DNA of 64,000 nt, taken from the NCBI GenBank assembly GCA_022823185.1, contig JAJDXQ010000009.1, positions 104,551 to 168,550 of the forward strand, read 5' to 3'. The notes beneath the pieces are model-generated. The model saw only the letters and a program-made list of their open reading frames with translations, had not been told where the DNA came from and searched no databases. Positions 44,167-56,376 of this stretch are shown in pieces. Numbering within the stretch: the stretch's first letter is position 1; each line of letters starts with the position of its first letter. The stretch comes from Caldilineaceae bacterium. GTDB lineage: Bacteria; Chloroflexota; Anaerolineae; Caldilineales; Caldilineaceae. The position numbers and the translations under genes are program-made.

Positions 44167-45753
44167 ATGTCGGATTTCGATGTCCTCTTCATTGGCGCGG
44201 GTCACAACGCCCTTGTCTGCGCCGGCTACCTGGCCCGGGCCGGCTACCGGGTTGGTATGCTTGAGCGCCGTTCGACCGTCGGCGGCGCAGTCGTAACCGA
44301 AGAGACCTTTCCCGGCTTCCGCTTCGATCTGGGCGGCAGCGCCCACATTCTCATTCATCACACTCCGATCGTTCGCGATCTCTCCCTGGAGAACTTTGGC
44401 CTCAGCTATATCGATATCGATCCCCTCTTCTTCGCCCCCTTCCCCGATGGAGACCAGATCTTTGTCTGGAAAGACCTCTACCGGACTTGCGAGAGCATTG
44501 CGGCCGTCTCGACTGAAGATGCCAAGAGGTACCACAAATTTATCAAGGATTGGACTCCATTCGCGGAGGCGATGGTGGCCTCCTTTCTTCATGCCCCTAC
44601 ACCGCTCAATCTGGCCAAATGGCTGGTCTTCAAGAGCGGTGTCGCCGCGGACCTCCGGTCGCGCCTCCACGCCGTTCTGGGAAGCTATGGCGGGCTACTG
44701 CGCAACTCCTTCGTCTCCCCCAAAGTCCAGGCTCTCATCGGCTGGATGGCGGCCCAGTCCGGGCCGCCGCCTGACGAACGTTTCAGCGCTCCGTTCGCCC
44801 TCTGGCAACCCATGTATCACGTTTCCGGCGTCAAAAGGCCGCGCGGCGGATCCGGCATGCTGACACAGGCGCTGGCGCGAATGATTAAGGCCGACCGCGG
44901 CACAATCTTAGTCGATGCTTCAGTCGACCGGATAATCGTCAGGAACGGAAAAGCCATCGGCGTTCAGACTGACGCCGGCGAACAGTTCACCGCAAGCGAG
45001 GCAGTCGTATCCGGCGCGCACATCCACACAACGCTAAAGCTCCTCCGGGGGCAAGTCCCTCCCCGGCGCATCTCATCAGCGCGTCGATCCAGGATCGGCA
45101 ATGGCTTTGGCATGATGTTACGCTGTGCGCTGAAGGAGCTGCCCGACTACGTCGACCGCGGGCGCACGCCAGGCGCCGCTCCTCGCCCTGAACATCGCGC
45201 CTTGCAGTTCATCTGTCCCGATCTGGACTACCTGGAACGCGCCTACGCCGACTATCTCGCCGGTCGCCCTTCAGCGGATCCCGCTCTCATCGCGATGACT
45301 TTTTCTGCGGTGGATCCGTCACTCGCCCCGCCCGGCAAACATGTTCTTTTCCTTTGGGGACAGTACTATCCCTATGAACTGGCCTCTGGCAGGAGTTGGG
45401 ATGAGATCGGAGACACCGTTGCCGATCAGATGATTGCCAAGCTGGCGGAGTACGCGCCCAACGTTAGGCAAACGGTAACCGGCAGGCTCGTTCAAACGCC
45501 GCTGTGGTTGGAGAGAGAGTTGGGGCTGCTGCGAGGCAATGTCATGCATCTTGAAATGTCGGTCAACCAGATGTTTGCCATGCGGCCATCCCTCGGTATG
45601 AGCAACTATCGCGGACCGGTAAAGGGACTCTATCTGACCGGCGCCAGCACGCACCCAGGCGGCGGCATCATGGGCGCCTCCGGCAGAAATGCAGCCGCCG
45701 CGATCCTCTACGATCTTGATCGCAAGCCGCTGATCTTTCCGGGCATTCGGTAA
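44167..45753 (+). CDS. FAD-dependent phytoene desaturase/CrtO-like oxidoreductase
   Basis: 528 aa flavoprotein. FAD-binding motif GAGHNALVCAGYLARAG at about 10-26 and an Arg-containing LERRSTVGG; the C-terminal FAD segment GLYLTGASTHPGGGI is typical of the CrtI/CrtO and PYROXD2 group. It starts with ATG 2 bases after menA. Likely acts on a carotenoid or prenylated quinone; the exact substrate is unclear. The start has no separate ribosome site, consistent with coupling to menA. Confidence 0.88.
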   Translation: MSDFDVLFIGAGHNALVCAGYLARAGYRVGMLERRSTVGGAVVTEETFPGFRFDLGGSAHILIHHTPIVRDLSLENFGLSYIDIDPLFFAPFPDGDQIFVWKDLYRTCESIAAVSTEDAKRYHKFIKDWTPFAEAMVASFLHAPTPLNLAKWLVFKSGVAADLRSRLHAVLGSYGGLLRNSFVSPKVQALIGWMAAQSGPPPDERFSAPFALWQPMYHVSGVKRPRGGSGMLTQALARMIKADRGTILVDASVDRIIVRNGKAIGVQTDAGEQFTASEAVVSGAHIHTTLKLLRGQVPPRRISSARRSRIGNGFGMMLRCALKELPDYVDRGRTPGAAPRPEHRALQFICPDLDYLERAYADYLAGRPSADPALIAMTFSAVDPSLAPPGKHVLFLWGQYYPYELASGRSWDEIGDTVADQMIAKLAEYAPNVRQTVTGRLVQTPLWLERELGLLRGNVMHLEMSVNQMFAMRPSLGMSNYRGPVKGLYLTGASTHPGGGIMGASGRNAAAAILYDLDRKPLIFPGIR

Positions 45754-45820
45754 TGCGTATTCCTTATTGACCGGCGCGGCGTCCGGCAGCCCTTCGTTCA
45801 CGCCGCAAATGGCTCGCGCA

Positions 45821-45849
45821 TTGGAACTGTCAGGTTGAAGTGTTAGAAT
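45821..45849 (+). promoter_or_regulatory. Promoter placing the start codon at or near +1
   Basis: TTGGAA (45821-45826), 17-base spacer, TAGAAT (45844-45849). The A of the ATG at 45856 is 7 bases beyond the -10, the usual place for transcription start. No Shine-Dalgarno fits, so the mRNA may be leaderless. Confidence 0.55.
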
Positions 45850-45855
45850 CGAGCC

Positions 45856-46284
45856 ATGAACCCCGTTAAAGCATCAGTCCCCGAACGCACCACAATTTAC
45901 CGTTTTCGCCACAGCGGCGAGGATGCCGTAGGATATGTTCTCTCCAAAGAAATCTACCGCCTTCGCTGGCAGGAGGGCACTGTAATTGGCCGCTGCGATT
46001 GCGATGATTCCGGTTGGCGCATCTTTCGAACAACGCGTTTCGGCGAGAAAGAGCTCGGACGAATCACGCTCGAAGGCGTCATCCACAGCCACGGCCTCTT
46101 TGAGGGCGGCGACCTGGGCTGGCTAGAGCCTGACGGAACTGTGTTTAAGGGCGGTTACATCTTCGCCGAAGAGGAAGTCGGCCGCGTCGATGGTCCGCAA
46201 GCACGGGCGGCTGCGGCGGCGCTACTTCTGATCTTTTTGCCTGAGGAGGAGGAAGAGGATCGAGAGGCGAAGAGGTATGTTTGA
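45856..46284 (+). CDS. Beta-strand-repeat protein of unknown function
   Basis: 142 aa. It shows short repeating units with the pattern G-hydrophobic-strand-turn (VGYVLSKEIYRL, VIGRCDCDDSGW, LGRITLEGVIHS, LGWLEPDGTVFKGGYI, VGRVDGPQ), suggesting a small beta-propeller or beta-flower fold. An Ala-run and an acidic EEEEED tail close the protein. The family is not recognised. The upstream promoter spacing suggests leaderless translation. Confidence 0.7.
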   Translation: MNPVKASVPERTTIYRFRHSGEDAVGYVLSKEIYRLRWQEGTVIGRCDCDDSGWRIFRTTRFGEKELGRITLEGVIHSHGLFEGGDLGWLEPDGTVFKGGYIFAEEEVGRVDGPQARAAAAALLLIFLPEEEEEDREAKRYV

Positions 46285-46336
46285 TATGGGTGTGTTGGGT
46301 TATAGGTGTTTTGACTGACTACGCGAAATATCTTCA

Positions 46337-47206
46337 ATGTTCACCATCGTAACAGATCGCATCACCTTTAATCTCCGTTCGTCAGGCAGCAATGATGGCG
46401 TCCCCCTTCTCCTTCTCCACGGCTCCCACGCAACCAGCCGCTGGTGGGAACCTTTCTTCGCTGTCTTGCCAGACTCGATCCACGCCATCGCGCCGGACCT
46501 GCGCGGCTGCGGCAGGAGCACGCAGACTGACACGGGCTACGACATTACAAACCAGGCTGAAGATGTCTCAGATTTGGTAGCCGCGCTTGACTTAACCGAC
46601 TTCGATCTCGTGGGGCACGGAAGCGGCGGCGCCATTGCGATCGAATTCGCGCTGCGCCACCCTCAAAAGCTGCATAGTCTCATCCTGGTGGACAGTGTCC
46701 CCATCGAAGGCGCATTCACCCCGCTTCAGGGACTGCAACTCCTTTCCCAGATGCGCGAAGACCGCCCCCTTCTGCGCCGCGCCCTTTACGCGCTCATGCC
46801 GACCGCCCCGCCTCCCACCATGACCGATTCAGAATTCGAATCGTTCTTCGAACAGCTGGTCGAGGACGCAGCGGCAATGGCCCCAGCCGCCTACACTGCC
46901 GTGGCAGAGGCGCTGAACCGCTGGAATCGCCTTGAAGAAGGGCACAGGCTGACTCTGCCCACTCTTCTCCTCCTGGGGACAGAGGACACCATCGTCGAAA
47001 GAGATGCCGCCACGCGCACGCTGCTCGCCATACCCGGCGCCGCCAACTTGGAGATTCTCAGAGGATTGGGCCACTCTCCCATGATCGAGTCGCCGGTTGT
47101 CCTCGCCGAGCGAATTATCGAGTTCATCACGGAGGACTTTGAGAGCTTCGAGGAAGCAAGAGACTTCGCGCACCAGAGCGGCGAAGGAGTTGACGGCCCC
47201 AGCTAA
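46337..47206 (+). CDS. Alpha/beta hydrolase
   Basis: 289 aa, alpha/beta-hydrolase fold. Oxyanion-hole LLLHGSHAT, nucleophile elbow GHGSGG (Ser), Asp in LLLGTEDTIVE and His in GLGHSPMIE form the triad. The start is ATG without a Shine-Dalgarno site. Substrate unknown; an esterase, lactonase or epoxide hydrolase are all possible. Confidence 0.9.
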   Translation: MFTIVTDRITFNLRSSGSNDGVPLLLLHGSHATSRWWEPFFAVLPDSIHAIAPDLRGCGRSTQTDTGYDITNQAEDVSDLVAALDLTDFDLVGHGSGGAIAIEFALRHPQKLHSLILVDSVPIEGAFTPLQGLQLLSQMREDRPLLRRALYALMPTAPPPTMTDSEFESFFEQLVEDAAAMAPAAYTAVAEALNRWNRLEEGHRLTLPTLLLLGTEDTIVERDAATRTLLAIPGAANLEILRGLGHSPMIESPVVLAERIIEFITEDFESFEEARDFAHQSGEGVDGPS

Positions 47207-47271
47207 GCCCTGCGGCGCCCCCATGTCGCGGCGGGCATCTCCGCCCGGCATCACATCGTTGTAGACATTCA

Positions 47272-47910
47272 ATGAACATTGAAAACACTAAAGAACTGCG
47301 AGCCCACTGGGATGAGCGCTACCGAAGCGGACAGACCCCCTGGGACACCGGGATCACGCCTCCCGAAGTTCAGGAATTCTGGAAGAAGCACACACCGTCC
47401 TTAGCCGGAAACCTGGCCCTCGATATTGGCTGCGGCACCGGGTTGAACACCCTGTTCCTGGCTAGGCAAGGACTGTCTGCAATCGGGTTCGATCTCTCAG
47501 GACAGGCCCTGATGCTCGCCTGTAAGAGACTCAGCCCTTCCGCTGCCAGTGGACAGGAGCGTCCGCGAGGCAGTGCGATGTTTGTGCAGGCGGACGTCAC
47601 CAGGCTGCCTGTAGGCAGCCTCGGCGCAACCTACGCCCTGGATATCGGATGCCTGCACAGCCTTCCGGACGACCGCAGGCCCGCATACGCCCAGGGTGTC
47701 ATCCGCGCTCTAAGACCCGGAGGCTACTACCATCTTTATGTGTTCGACGGGAGCAAGTCTGATGGGCCAGGCGCCAGGGGAATGGACGACGGAGAGGTAG
47801 CCGCCTTGTTCGACGGCAAAATGGAAATTGTGTCTGAGGAACGCGGCGTCTCTTCAACTCAAGTCTCCCGACCCTCGAGCTGGTTTCTCCTGAAAAGGAC
47901 AGAAATGTAA
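47272..47910 (+). CDS. SAM-dependent methyltransferase (TehB/thiopurine-like group)
   Basis: 212 aa. Motif I ALDIGCGTGLNTLFLA at about 44-59, then IGFDLSGQAL. The N-terminal WDERYRSGQTPWDTG resembles thiopurine S-methyltransferase-type and TehB-like enzymes. The start is ATG with no clear ribosome site. It ends the plus-strand series before the convergent LCP gene. Acceptor unknown. Confidence 0.87.
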   Translation: MNIENTKELRAHWDERYRSGQTPWDTGITPPEVQEFWKKHTPSLAGNLALDIGCGTGLNTLFLARQGLSAIGFDLSGQALMLACKRLSPSAASGQERPRGSAMFVQADVTRLPVGSLGATYALDIGCLHSLPDDRRPAYAQGVIRALRPGGYYHLYVFDGSKSDGPGARGMDDGEVAALFDGKMEIVSEERGVSSTQVSRPSSWFLLKRTEM

Positions 47911-48041
47911 TTTCTGGGTCGACGAGGAAATGCCTTGACTCTGAGTGAGGCGTTCGGGGCAGTCTGGCTCTTCCGTACCCCTTTGTTGAAGAGAGTCTCG
48001 CCGTTCCCGTTCCGGGGGCATTCACCCGACGCCTCAAACAG

Positions 48042-49301
48042 CTAAGGGCAGAGGGGTCTCGATACGGGGGCAGGGCCGCCGCCATCATCCGGCTGTGGGT
48101 TCTCCGGACTGATCGACGTATTGGTTTCCACCAGAGGCGGCCTGTCAAATACGCCTCTTAGCTCTTCCGCGATAAAGTCCCAATCGACCACAAAGACAGC
48201 CATCCCCTCGCGCCAGCCGTGACGCATCGCGTCCGGCGGACCCAGCACTATCCCTTTGACATCCGATTCACTCAGCGACAAGCCGAAACGTGCATATCGC
48301 ACGGTGTCCCATTTGCCCACATCCGTGTCAACTGAATAACGCAGCGCGTCATACAGTGCGAAGGCTCTCGGCAGGAGATTCTGTTCCACCAGCTGCTTTC
48401 TCAGCGCCCACACGACACGCTGCTGGCGGCGCGCCCGTTCAAGATCGCCGCCTCCCGATCGCCGGCTGCGCACGTAACTGAGCGCCTGTTCTCCGCTCAA
48501 CAGATGCTCGCCGGGCGGCAGGTTCAGGTAAATTCCTTCCTCCGGATAGTATTCGTAGAGGTAGCAGTCTACGTGTATCTTGAGACCGCCGAGGGCATCG
48601 ATCAGGTTCTCGAAACCTTCAAATCGAAAGCGGATGAAATTGTCGATCGTGATTCCGAGCCGTTCCTCCAAAATCGATGTCAGCAGACGGGGCCCACCCC
48701 CGCCCGGGGCATCCATTTCTCCCAGATAATCAATGACATTGATCCGATTGGGAAGATGGCCCGGAATGAGGTCAATATACATATCTCGTGGAAAGGAAAC
48801 AATCGCGGCTTCGCCAAGCTCAGGATTCATCATTAGCAAAATGATGACATCAGTCCGCCAGTTAGGCTGATCCGGCCGCTGATCGCTGCCCAATATTAGG
48901 ATATTGGTTGTATTTTCCAGGTCGGTTATTGTCGGCGTTGGCTGCGGGCTTGGCGTGGCGGTAAGCGTAGGGGACGGTACTGGTGTCGCAGTGGCAGTTA
49001 CAGCAACCGTACCCTCCCCTGCTGCCGGCTGCAACTGTTGCCTGGTCGGTAAGCTATCAGGCAGTCTGTCGATTGATCCCGACTCGGCCGGTTGCTTGTC
49101 AATCTGCGACTCGCCGGGCAGAGCAACCTCAGCTTGCGGCTCCTCTCCCGGTCCGGTATCACTGTTGACAATGACGAAACTGAGCAAAATGGCGCTGCCG
49201 AGAATCAGGAGCAGATATGGTCGAACAAACGGGTGGAGTCCGCGTCGAATCGTCGTTCGTGTCTGTTTCTGAAGAGCAGGTAGGTTGCGCCGCAGGCTCA
49301 T
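48042..49301 (-). CDS. LytR-CpsA-Psr (LCP) family protein
   Basis: 419 aa. One N-terminal membrane helix (about 28-46), a Pro/Thr-rich stem (about 95-125), then an LCP domain outside the membrane. Conserved features: LILGSDQRPD, IVSFPRDMYIDL with the phosphate-binding Arg, NRINVIDYLG, and YVRSRRSGGGDLERARRQQ. LCP enzymes transfer phosphorylated polymers (teichoic acid, arabinogalactan or capsule) to the cell wall. The tail is Pro-rich. It follows cinA-like gene on the minus strand with 166 bases between and may have its own promoter. Confidence 0.93.
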   Translation of the reverse strand: MSLRRNLPALQKQTRTTIRRGLHPFVRPYLLLILGSAILLSFVIVNSDTGPGEEPQAEVALPGESQIDKQPAESGSIDRLPDSLPTRQQLQPAAGEGTVAVTATATPVPSPTLTATPSPQPTPTITDLENTTNILILGSDQRPDQPNWRTDVIILLMMNPELGEAAIVSFPRDMYIDLIPGHLPNRINVIDYLGEMDAPGGGGPRLLTSILEERLGITIDNFIRFRFEGFENLIDALGGLKIHVDCYLYEYYPEEGIYLNLPPGEHLLSGEQALSYVRSRRSGGGDLERARRQQRVVWALRKQLVEQNLLPRAFALYDALRYSVDTDVGKWDTVRYARFGLSLSESDVKGIVLGPPDAMRHGWREGMAVFVVDWDFIAEELRGVFDRPPLVETNTSISPENPQPDDGGGPAPVSRPLCP

Positions 49302-49429
49302 AGCCGGAAGGTTCGTCCATCAAGAGGGCAAGTCGGCGATCGTCTCACCAAGAGTCCTGGTCTTGAATTTGCATGGGGCAAGGGGACGGCGAGAAGTGAG
49401 GATCGGGAAGTGAGACCGGCTCTTTCTCC

Positions 49430-49459
49430 CCCTTTCTCATTCCTCTTCTCGAGAAAGGG
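49430..49459. terminator. Perfect 9-bp inverted repeat between cinA-like and LCP genes
   Basis: CCCTTTCTC (49430-49438) and GAGAAAGGG (49451-49459) with a 12-base loop. It follows the CinA-like stop on the minus strand. There is no U-run, so it is a weak terminator or attenuator candidate. Confidence 0.4.
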
Positions 49460-49467
49460 CCCGTTTG

Positions 49468-50724
49468 CTAGACTTCAAGGTCAAGTAGTATTCGACGGAG
49501 CAGGTCCATCGCTCGATTCCCTACCCAGGCATTCGTCAGCCTGTCCGCCCCGCCAAATGGAAATCGTGCCACTTCAGTACGTTCAGGGCCGGCGCAGCCG
49601 ATCCATGTTTCGCCGCCCTGATTGGAGTGGAAGGTCTCGTCGGGTCGGCCACTGGTGATGACGGCCAATCCATGGGAAACATTGCATTCATCACGCAGCT
49701 TCAGTGCCAGATCACCGGCGACTTCGCTTGTCGGGGGCTGCCTGAGCAACTGTTCAAAAGTTGCCTGGCCAGTGTTCCCTTCCAGGATCCGTTGGGCATT
49801 CTCCGGACCAGCTCCGCTCTTCATTCGTTCAGCGATTGCCCCACCGGTGACCGTCTCCAGGAGCGCTACGCTGGCGTCAGCCTGCGCCAACAGGCGCGCA
49901 AGGACCGCCTCAACCGTCTCTTCCGGCGTCGTGCTGTATATGTAGTCGCCGATGACGGCGCGTACTTCCCTTTCCATCCCGTCCAGAAGACTCTCGGCCT
50001 CCTCCGCGCTTGACGCCCTCGCAGCAATGCGGACATCGGCCTGCCCCAAATGCGCTGCCAGCCCCATCGTCGGATTCCTGCTATCCATCAGACCGCCCAA
50101 CTCTGCGTCCAGGCTGCTCTCACCGATTCCAACTGTCCGCAATATGCGTCTGCGAATGACGCCTACACCCCCTGTCAAATCCTTCAGGTAGGGTAGTACC
50201 AGGTCAGCCATCATTCGCTTCATTTCCCGGGGAACGCCCGGCATGGCAATGACCTTCCCATTCCGTCCGTGCCTTCGATCGTAGGCGATAAATCCGGGCG
50301 CGGTGCCGACCGGGTTTTCCAGAATCGTCGCTTGCTCTGGAATTTGGGCTTGGCGAAGGTTGTTCTCGCTCATCCGCTGGTATCCCCAGCGGGCAAAACG
50401 TTCTTTCAGCTTTTCCTCAATGTCAATGTGACGTTCCAATGGACAGCCAGTGGCATTGGCGATTGCGTCACGCGTGATATCATCCGCGGTCGGCCCCAAG
50501 CCGCCCGTTACCAGCACGACATCGCTGCGGGCCAGGGCCATCTCCAATACGCCCCGCAGACGCGGCTCGTTGTCGCCGACACTGGTCTTATAGTAAATGT
50601 TGACGCCGATCTCCCGCAGCTCCTGGGCGATCCAGGCGGCGTTTGTGTCAACAATATCGCCGAGCAGTATCTCCGTGCCCGACGTGACGAGCTCCGCTGA
50701 GACCTCTTTTGTGGCTGACGTCAT
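49468..50724 (-). CDS. cinA: CinA-like protein with degraded amidohydrolase domain
   Basis: 418 aa, the CinA layout: an N-terminal MoaB-like/ADP-ribose pyrophosphatase domain (GTEILLGDIVDTNAAWIA; TGGLGPTADDITRDA) and a C-terminal domain where CinA proteins carry NMN amidohydrolase (PncC). Here that domain looks degraded: the usual ESCTGG reads ETVTGG, so the catalytic Ser is Thr; the YSNExK segment with the catalytic Lys is missing; and SGIAGPDGG is replaced by VITSGRPDE. The N-terminal half looks intact. The start is ATG. Preceded by the CpXC gene (66 bases). Confidence 0.88.
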   Translation of the reverse strand: MTSATKEVSAELVTSGTEILLGDIVDTNAAWIAQELREIGVNIYYKTSVGDNEPRLRGVLEMALARSDVVLVTGGLGPTADDITRDAIANATGCPLERHIDIEEKLKERFARWGYQRMSENNLRQAQIPEQATILENPVGTAPGFIAYDRRHGRNGKVIAMPGVPREMKRMMADLVLPYLKDLTGGVGVIRRRILRTVGIGESSLDAELGGLMDSRNPTMGLAAHLGQADVRIAARASSAEEAESLLDGMEREVRAVIGDYIYSTTPEETVEAVLARLLAQADASVALLETVTGGAIAERMKSGAGPENAQRILEGNTGQATFEQLLRQPPTSEVAGDLALKLRDECNVSHGLAVITSGRPDETFHSNQGGETWIGCAGPERTEVARFPFGGADRLTNAWVGNRAMDLLRRILLDLEV

Positions 50725-50790
50725 GGCTGTCGGTTCCTGGTCCTTACTTAATCTTGAACTGATCGTCCATCCTCGATTCTCTCACCAGGA

Positions 50791-52374
50791 TTAAAGCAAG
50801 AGAGCCGCCTGTCCTCGAATACTCCTCACCCGGCTTGCCAGCGCCCCGTTCCCTTCACTGCTGAAGCGCTCTTCCAGCCCTTTCAGCGCCTCAACAAATT
50901 CTGGGGAAAGCTCTGAGCGGTTCTCCTGCAGAAGGCTGCGCATGGCACCTTCGTCAGGCACCGACAGGAGGCGGTTGAGAAGCTTCATCTCCGGTGGCAT
51001 GCGCTCTTCAAGGATGGCCACCGCCTTTCCATAGATTGACCTCAATCTCTGAACAGCGAACGCCGCATTGTTCTGTTCGGCCTGCTGAATGTTCGAAGCC
51101 AGGACCGCCAGGAAAACCTCGTTAATGTGGTCGGCGTTTTCTCTCAGAGCCGCGTCAGTATCCGGGGCCTGCAAGACCTCCTGCAGTACAGCCTGTACCT
51201 CCTGCGCTGCCGCTTGCTGACTCTGCGTGCGTTGCTCATTTAGCTCAACCGTACGTTCACGAATCGCAATCAGGGCGGACCGCTCTTCAGGATCCGTCGT
51301 GTTCTCCAAACGATCGGCAAGCCCAAGCAGAAATGGGTAATCAGTGATCGCGGCCGCCGCGTTTAGGACCGCCGTCGCGATGGCTTCCCCTTTTTCCCCT
51401 TCCAGCCAGTATTCAAGCATCTGTGTGAGCAACTCGTCACGCGTTGTCCGCGGCCCGAGCTTCGAAAGTGCTTTCTGAACTCGCTCCTCCAACGCCTTCA
51501 GCTCTTTACCGGCCTCAGTGGTTTCAAGGAGCGTACGGCGGAGGCTGACCAGCGCTTCATGCTGCTCGGTCTGACCTTCGGCGGCCACCGCGTTGATCAC
51601 CTGCCCCAGAAGGACAAAAAAGCTCGAATCGATCAAGGACTTGCTTCGTTCAACGACCATCTGCATCGCGCTCAAGTCGCCGCCGAGCCGTATCAGGTTG
51701 CTGATCAACTCCGACTGCTCACGGCGCCGGCGAAGCATCTCCGGTGTGACTCCCTCGAATCCCCACAGCTTCTCAATCAATGAGTCCCACTCAAAGAACT
51801 GCTGCGCCTGAAACATGTAACCCTTGCGCTGGTCCGAAGGAAGCCGCGCCATGAGCGCCTGGCTCAGCTCCCCTATCATCTTCTGCGTCTGCATGTCGTC
51901 CAGCTGAGCCTGGCCGGGAACGACGACCCCGAGAAACTCATGCTCCGGTTCGTGGACCATCAGGGGCACGCTGAGCGGGCCTCCCGCGCCGCAGGAATTG
52001 CAGATGGCGGTATTGATCTGCCCGCCCAGCAGGGGACCCTTCAGCTCAGGATTGGCGCCAAAATCAACAATCGAGAACACGGCCGTTGTATAGGCTGCGC
52101 CACAACCGGGGCACGTGACTTGCGCCCCGGTAGGCGGAAAGAGTAGATTCAACTCTGGTTGTTGGCCGGCGCCCGCCCCGGCAGTAGCTTGCGGCTGCGA
52201 AGTTGACTGGGCATCTGCTTCACCTGTCTTCTCCTCTGCCTCCGACGTTGACTCCGCCTCAGCCTCAGGTTGGCTCGGCTCTTGCCGCCTGGAAGTGGAA
52301 AACCCTTTCGGGAGCTCGATGCCGCCGGAAGGTTCTGACGGGGGTGGGCTGCCAGGAGTCCAGATTTCACTCAT
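50791..52374 (-). CDS. CpXC domain protein with long helical C-terminus
   Basis: 527 aa. After a disordered acidic/Gln-rich N-terminus of about 75 residues, a CpXC zinc-binding domain runs from VTCPGCGAAYT through ICNSCGAGGPL to VPLMVHEPE, with two Cys pairs. The rest (about 170-527) is almost entirely helical and Gln/Glu-rich. The function of CpXC proteins is unknown. It lies 5 bases after the TPR-like gene in the polX-ligA operon. Confidence 0.85.
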   Translation of the reverse strand: MSEIWTPGSPPPSEPSGGIELPKGFSTSRRQEPSQPEAEAESTSEAEEKTGEADAQSTSQPQATAGAGAGQQPELNLLFPPTGAQVTCPGCGAAYTTAVFSIVDFGANPELKGPLLGGQINTAICNSCGAGGPLSVPLMVHEPEHEFLGVVVPGQAQLDDMQTQKMIGELSQALMARLPSDQRKGYMFQAQQFFEWDSLIEKLWGFEGVTPEMLRRRREQSELISNLIRLGGDLSAMQMVVERSKSLIDSSFFVLLGQVINAVAAEGQTEQHEALVSLRRTLLETTEAGKELKALEERVQKALSKLGPRTTRDELLTQMLEYWLEGEKGEAIATAVLNAAAAITDYPFLLGLADRLENTTDPEERSALIAIRERTVELNEQRTQSQQAAAQEVQAVLQEVLQAPDTDAALRENADHINEVFLAVLASNIQQAEQNNAAFAVQRLRSIYGKAVAILEERMPPEMKLLNRLLSVPDEGAMRSLLQENRSELSPEFVEALKGLEERFSSEGNGALASRVRSIRGQAALLL

Positions 52375-52379
52375 GATGG

Positions 52380-53264
52380 TTAGTCCAATTCCTCATGAAA
52401 ACTCAGCTTTGTGTGTAAGGTCTCTCTTACCAGGGCAGCCAGACCCCAGCGCCTCTTTGTCATCGCATCCACGAGCCAGGCCTGATGTGTGGCCCGCGCC
52501 GCCAGGCTGCGTCGTCCCGGCGGTTCCAGATCAGGCTCCTCGGCCATCACGCCAAGAGGCGTAAACACGCCGGCGACTGTCGCTGCCAGCTCCGCGAAAT
52601 CGCCCAACTCCGGCAGCCGACCACTCTCTGCGCTCTCCACGCCTTGAGCCAGCGCCGCGCCTAGAGGAAGCAGACCGCCAACCTGGTCTGACTCGACCAG
52701 GTATTTTGCTGCCGGGACTACCTGATCGAGCGTCGATAGCACCAGCCGTTCATCCAATTGCAACGACAAGCTAAGCGCCTTCGCAAAGCAGTGAGCTGCG
52801 GCGGTGTGTTCTCCCCTTCGAATGTTCAGGAACCCATCCACACGAAATGTCTGCACGAGCCCTGCGCCGTCGCCAATCTCAAGGAAGGCTTCCTGCGCCT
52901 CTCGATTGTGATCAGACGCCGCCTCAGCCTCTCCGCGGGACTCTTCCAGTGAAGCCAGCTGCGCCAACGCCCTACCGTACCCGGCCCGGTCATTTGCGTT
53001 TGCGGCTTCCCGCGCAGCAGCCGCAAACGTTCGCGCGGCTCTGCTTTCCTCGCCCTGCGCAAGCAAGGTTGCGCCCTCGTCCAACATCCTCGCCACGCCT
53101 GCCGACGGCCTGAGACCACCTTCCTCTGTGCCGCTGTTTGGCGAGAGCTTGTTTTTTGACTGTGTATCGAAAGCCAATGTACTGAATTCTATCGGATTAC
53201 ACCTGATTCGGCTATTCTTCCCTGCAGCGCGCGTGGTGGACTCACAGGTCCTCTTCCGGGCCAA
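52380..53264 (-). CDS. TPR-like helical repeat protein
   Basis: Up to 294 aa. From about residue 60 there are helix pairs of TPR type (MLDEGATLLAQGEESRAARTF; YGRALAQLASLEESRGEAEAA; FLNIRRGEHTAAAHCFAKAL). The first 55 residues do not look like protein and the start is uncertain: the frame opens with TTG three bases after the ligA stop, but the ATG at 53087 just before the repeats is also plausible. It probably acts as a scaffold. Co-transcribed with ligA and the CpXC gene. Confidence 0.72.
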   Translation of the reverse strand: MARKRTCESTTRAAGKNSRIRCNPIEFSTLAFDTQSKNKLSPNSGTEEGGLRPSAGVARMLDEGATLLAQGEESRAARTFAAAAREAANANDRAGYGRALAQLASLEESRGEAEAASDHNREAQEAFLEIGDGAGLVQTFRVDGFLNIRRGEHTAAAHCFAKALSLSLQLDERLVLSTLDQVVPAAKYLVESDQVGGLLPLGAALAQGVESAESGRLPELGDFAELAATVAGVFTPLGVMAEEPDLEPPGRRSLAARATHQAWLVDAMTKRRWGLAALVRETLHTKLSFHEELD

Positions 53265-53266
53265 AT

Positions 53267-56372
<3,106 letters not shown>

Positions 56373-56376
<4 letters not shown>

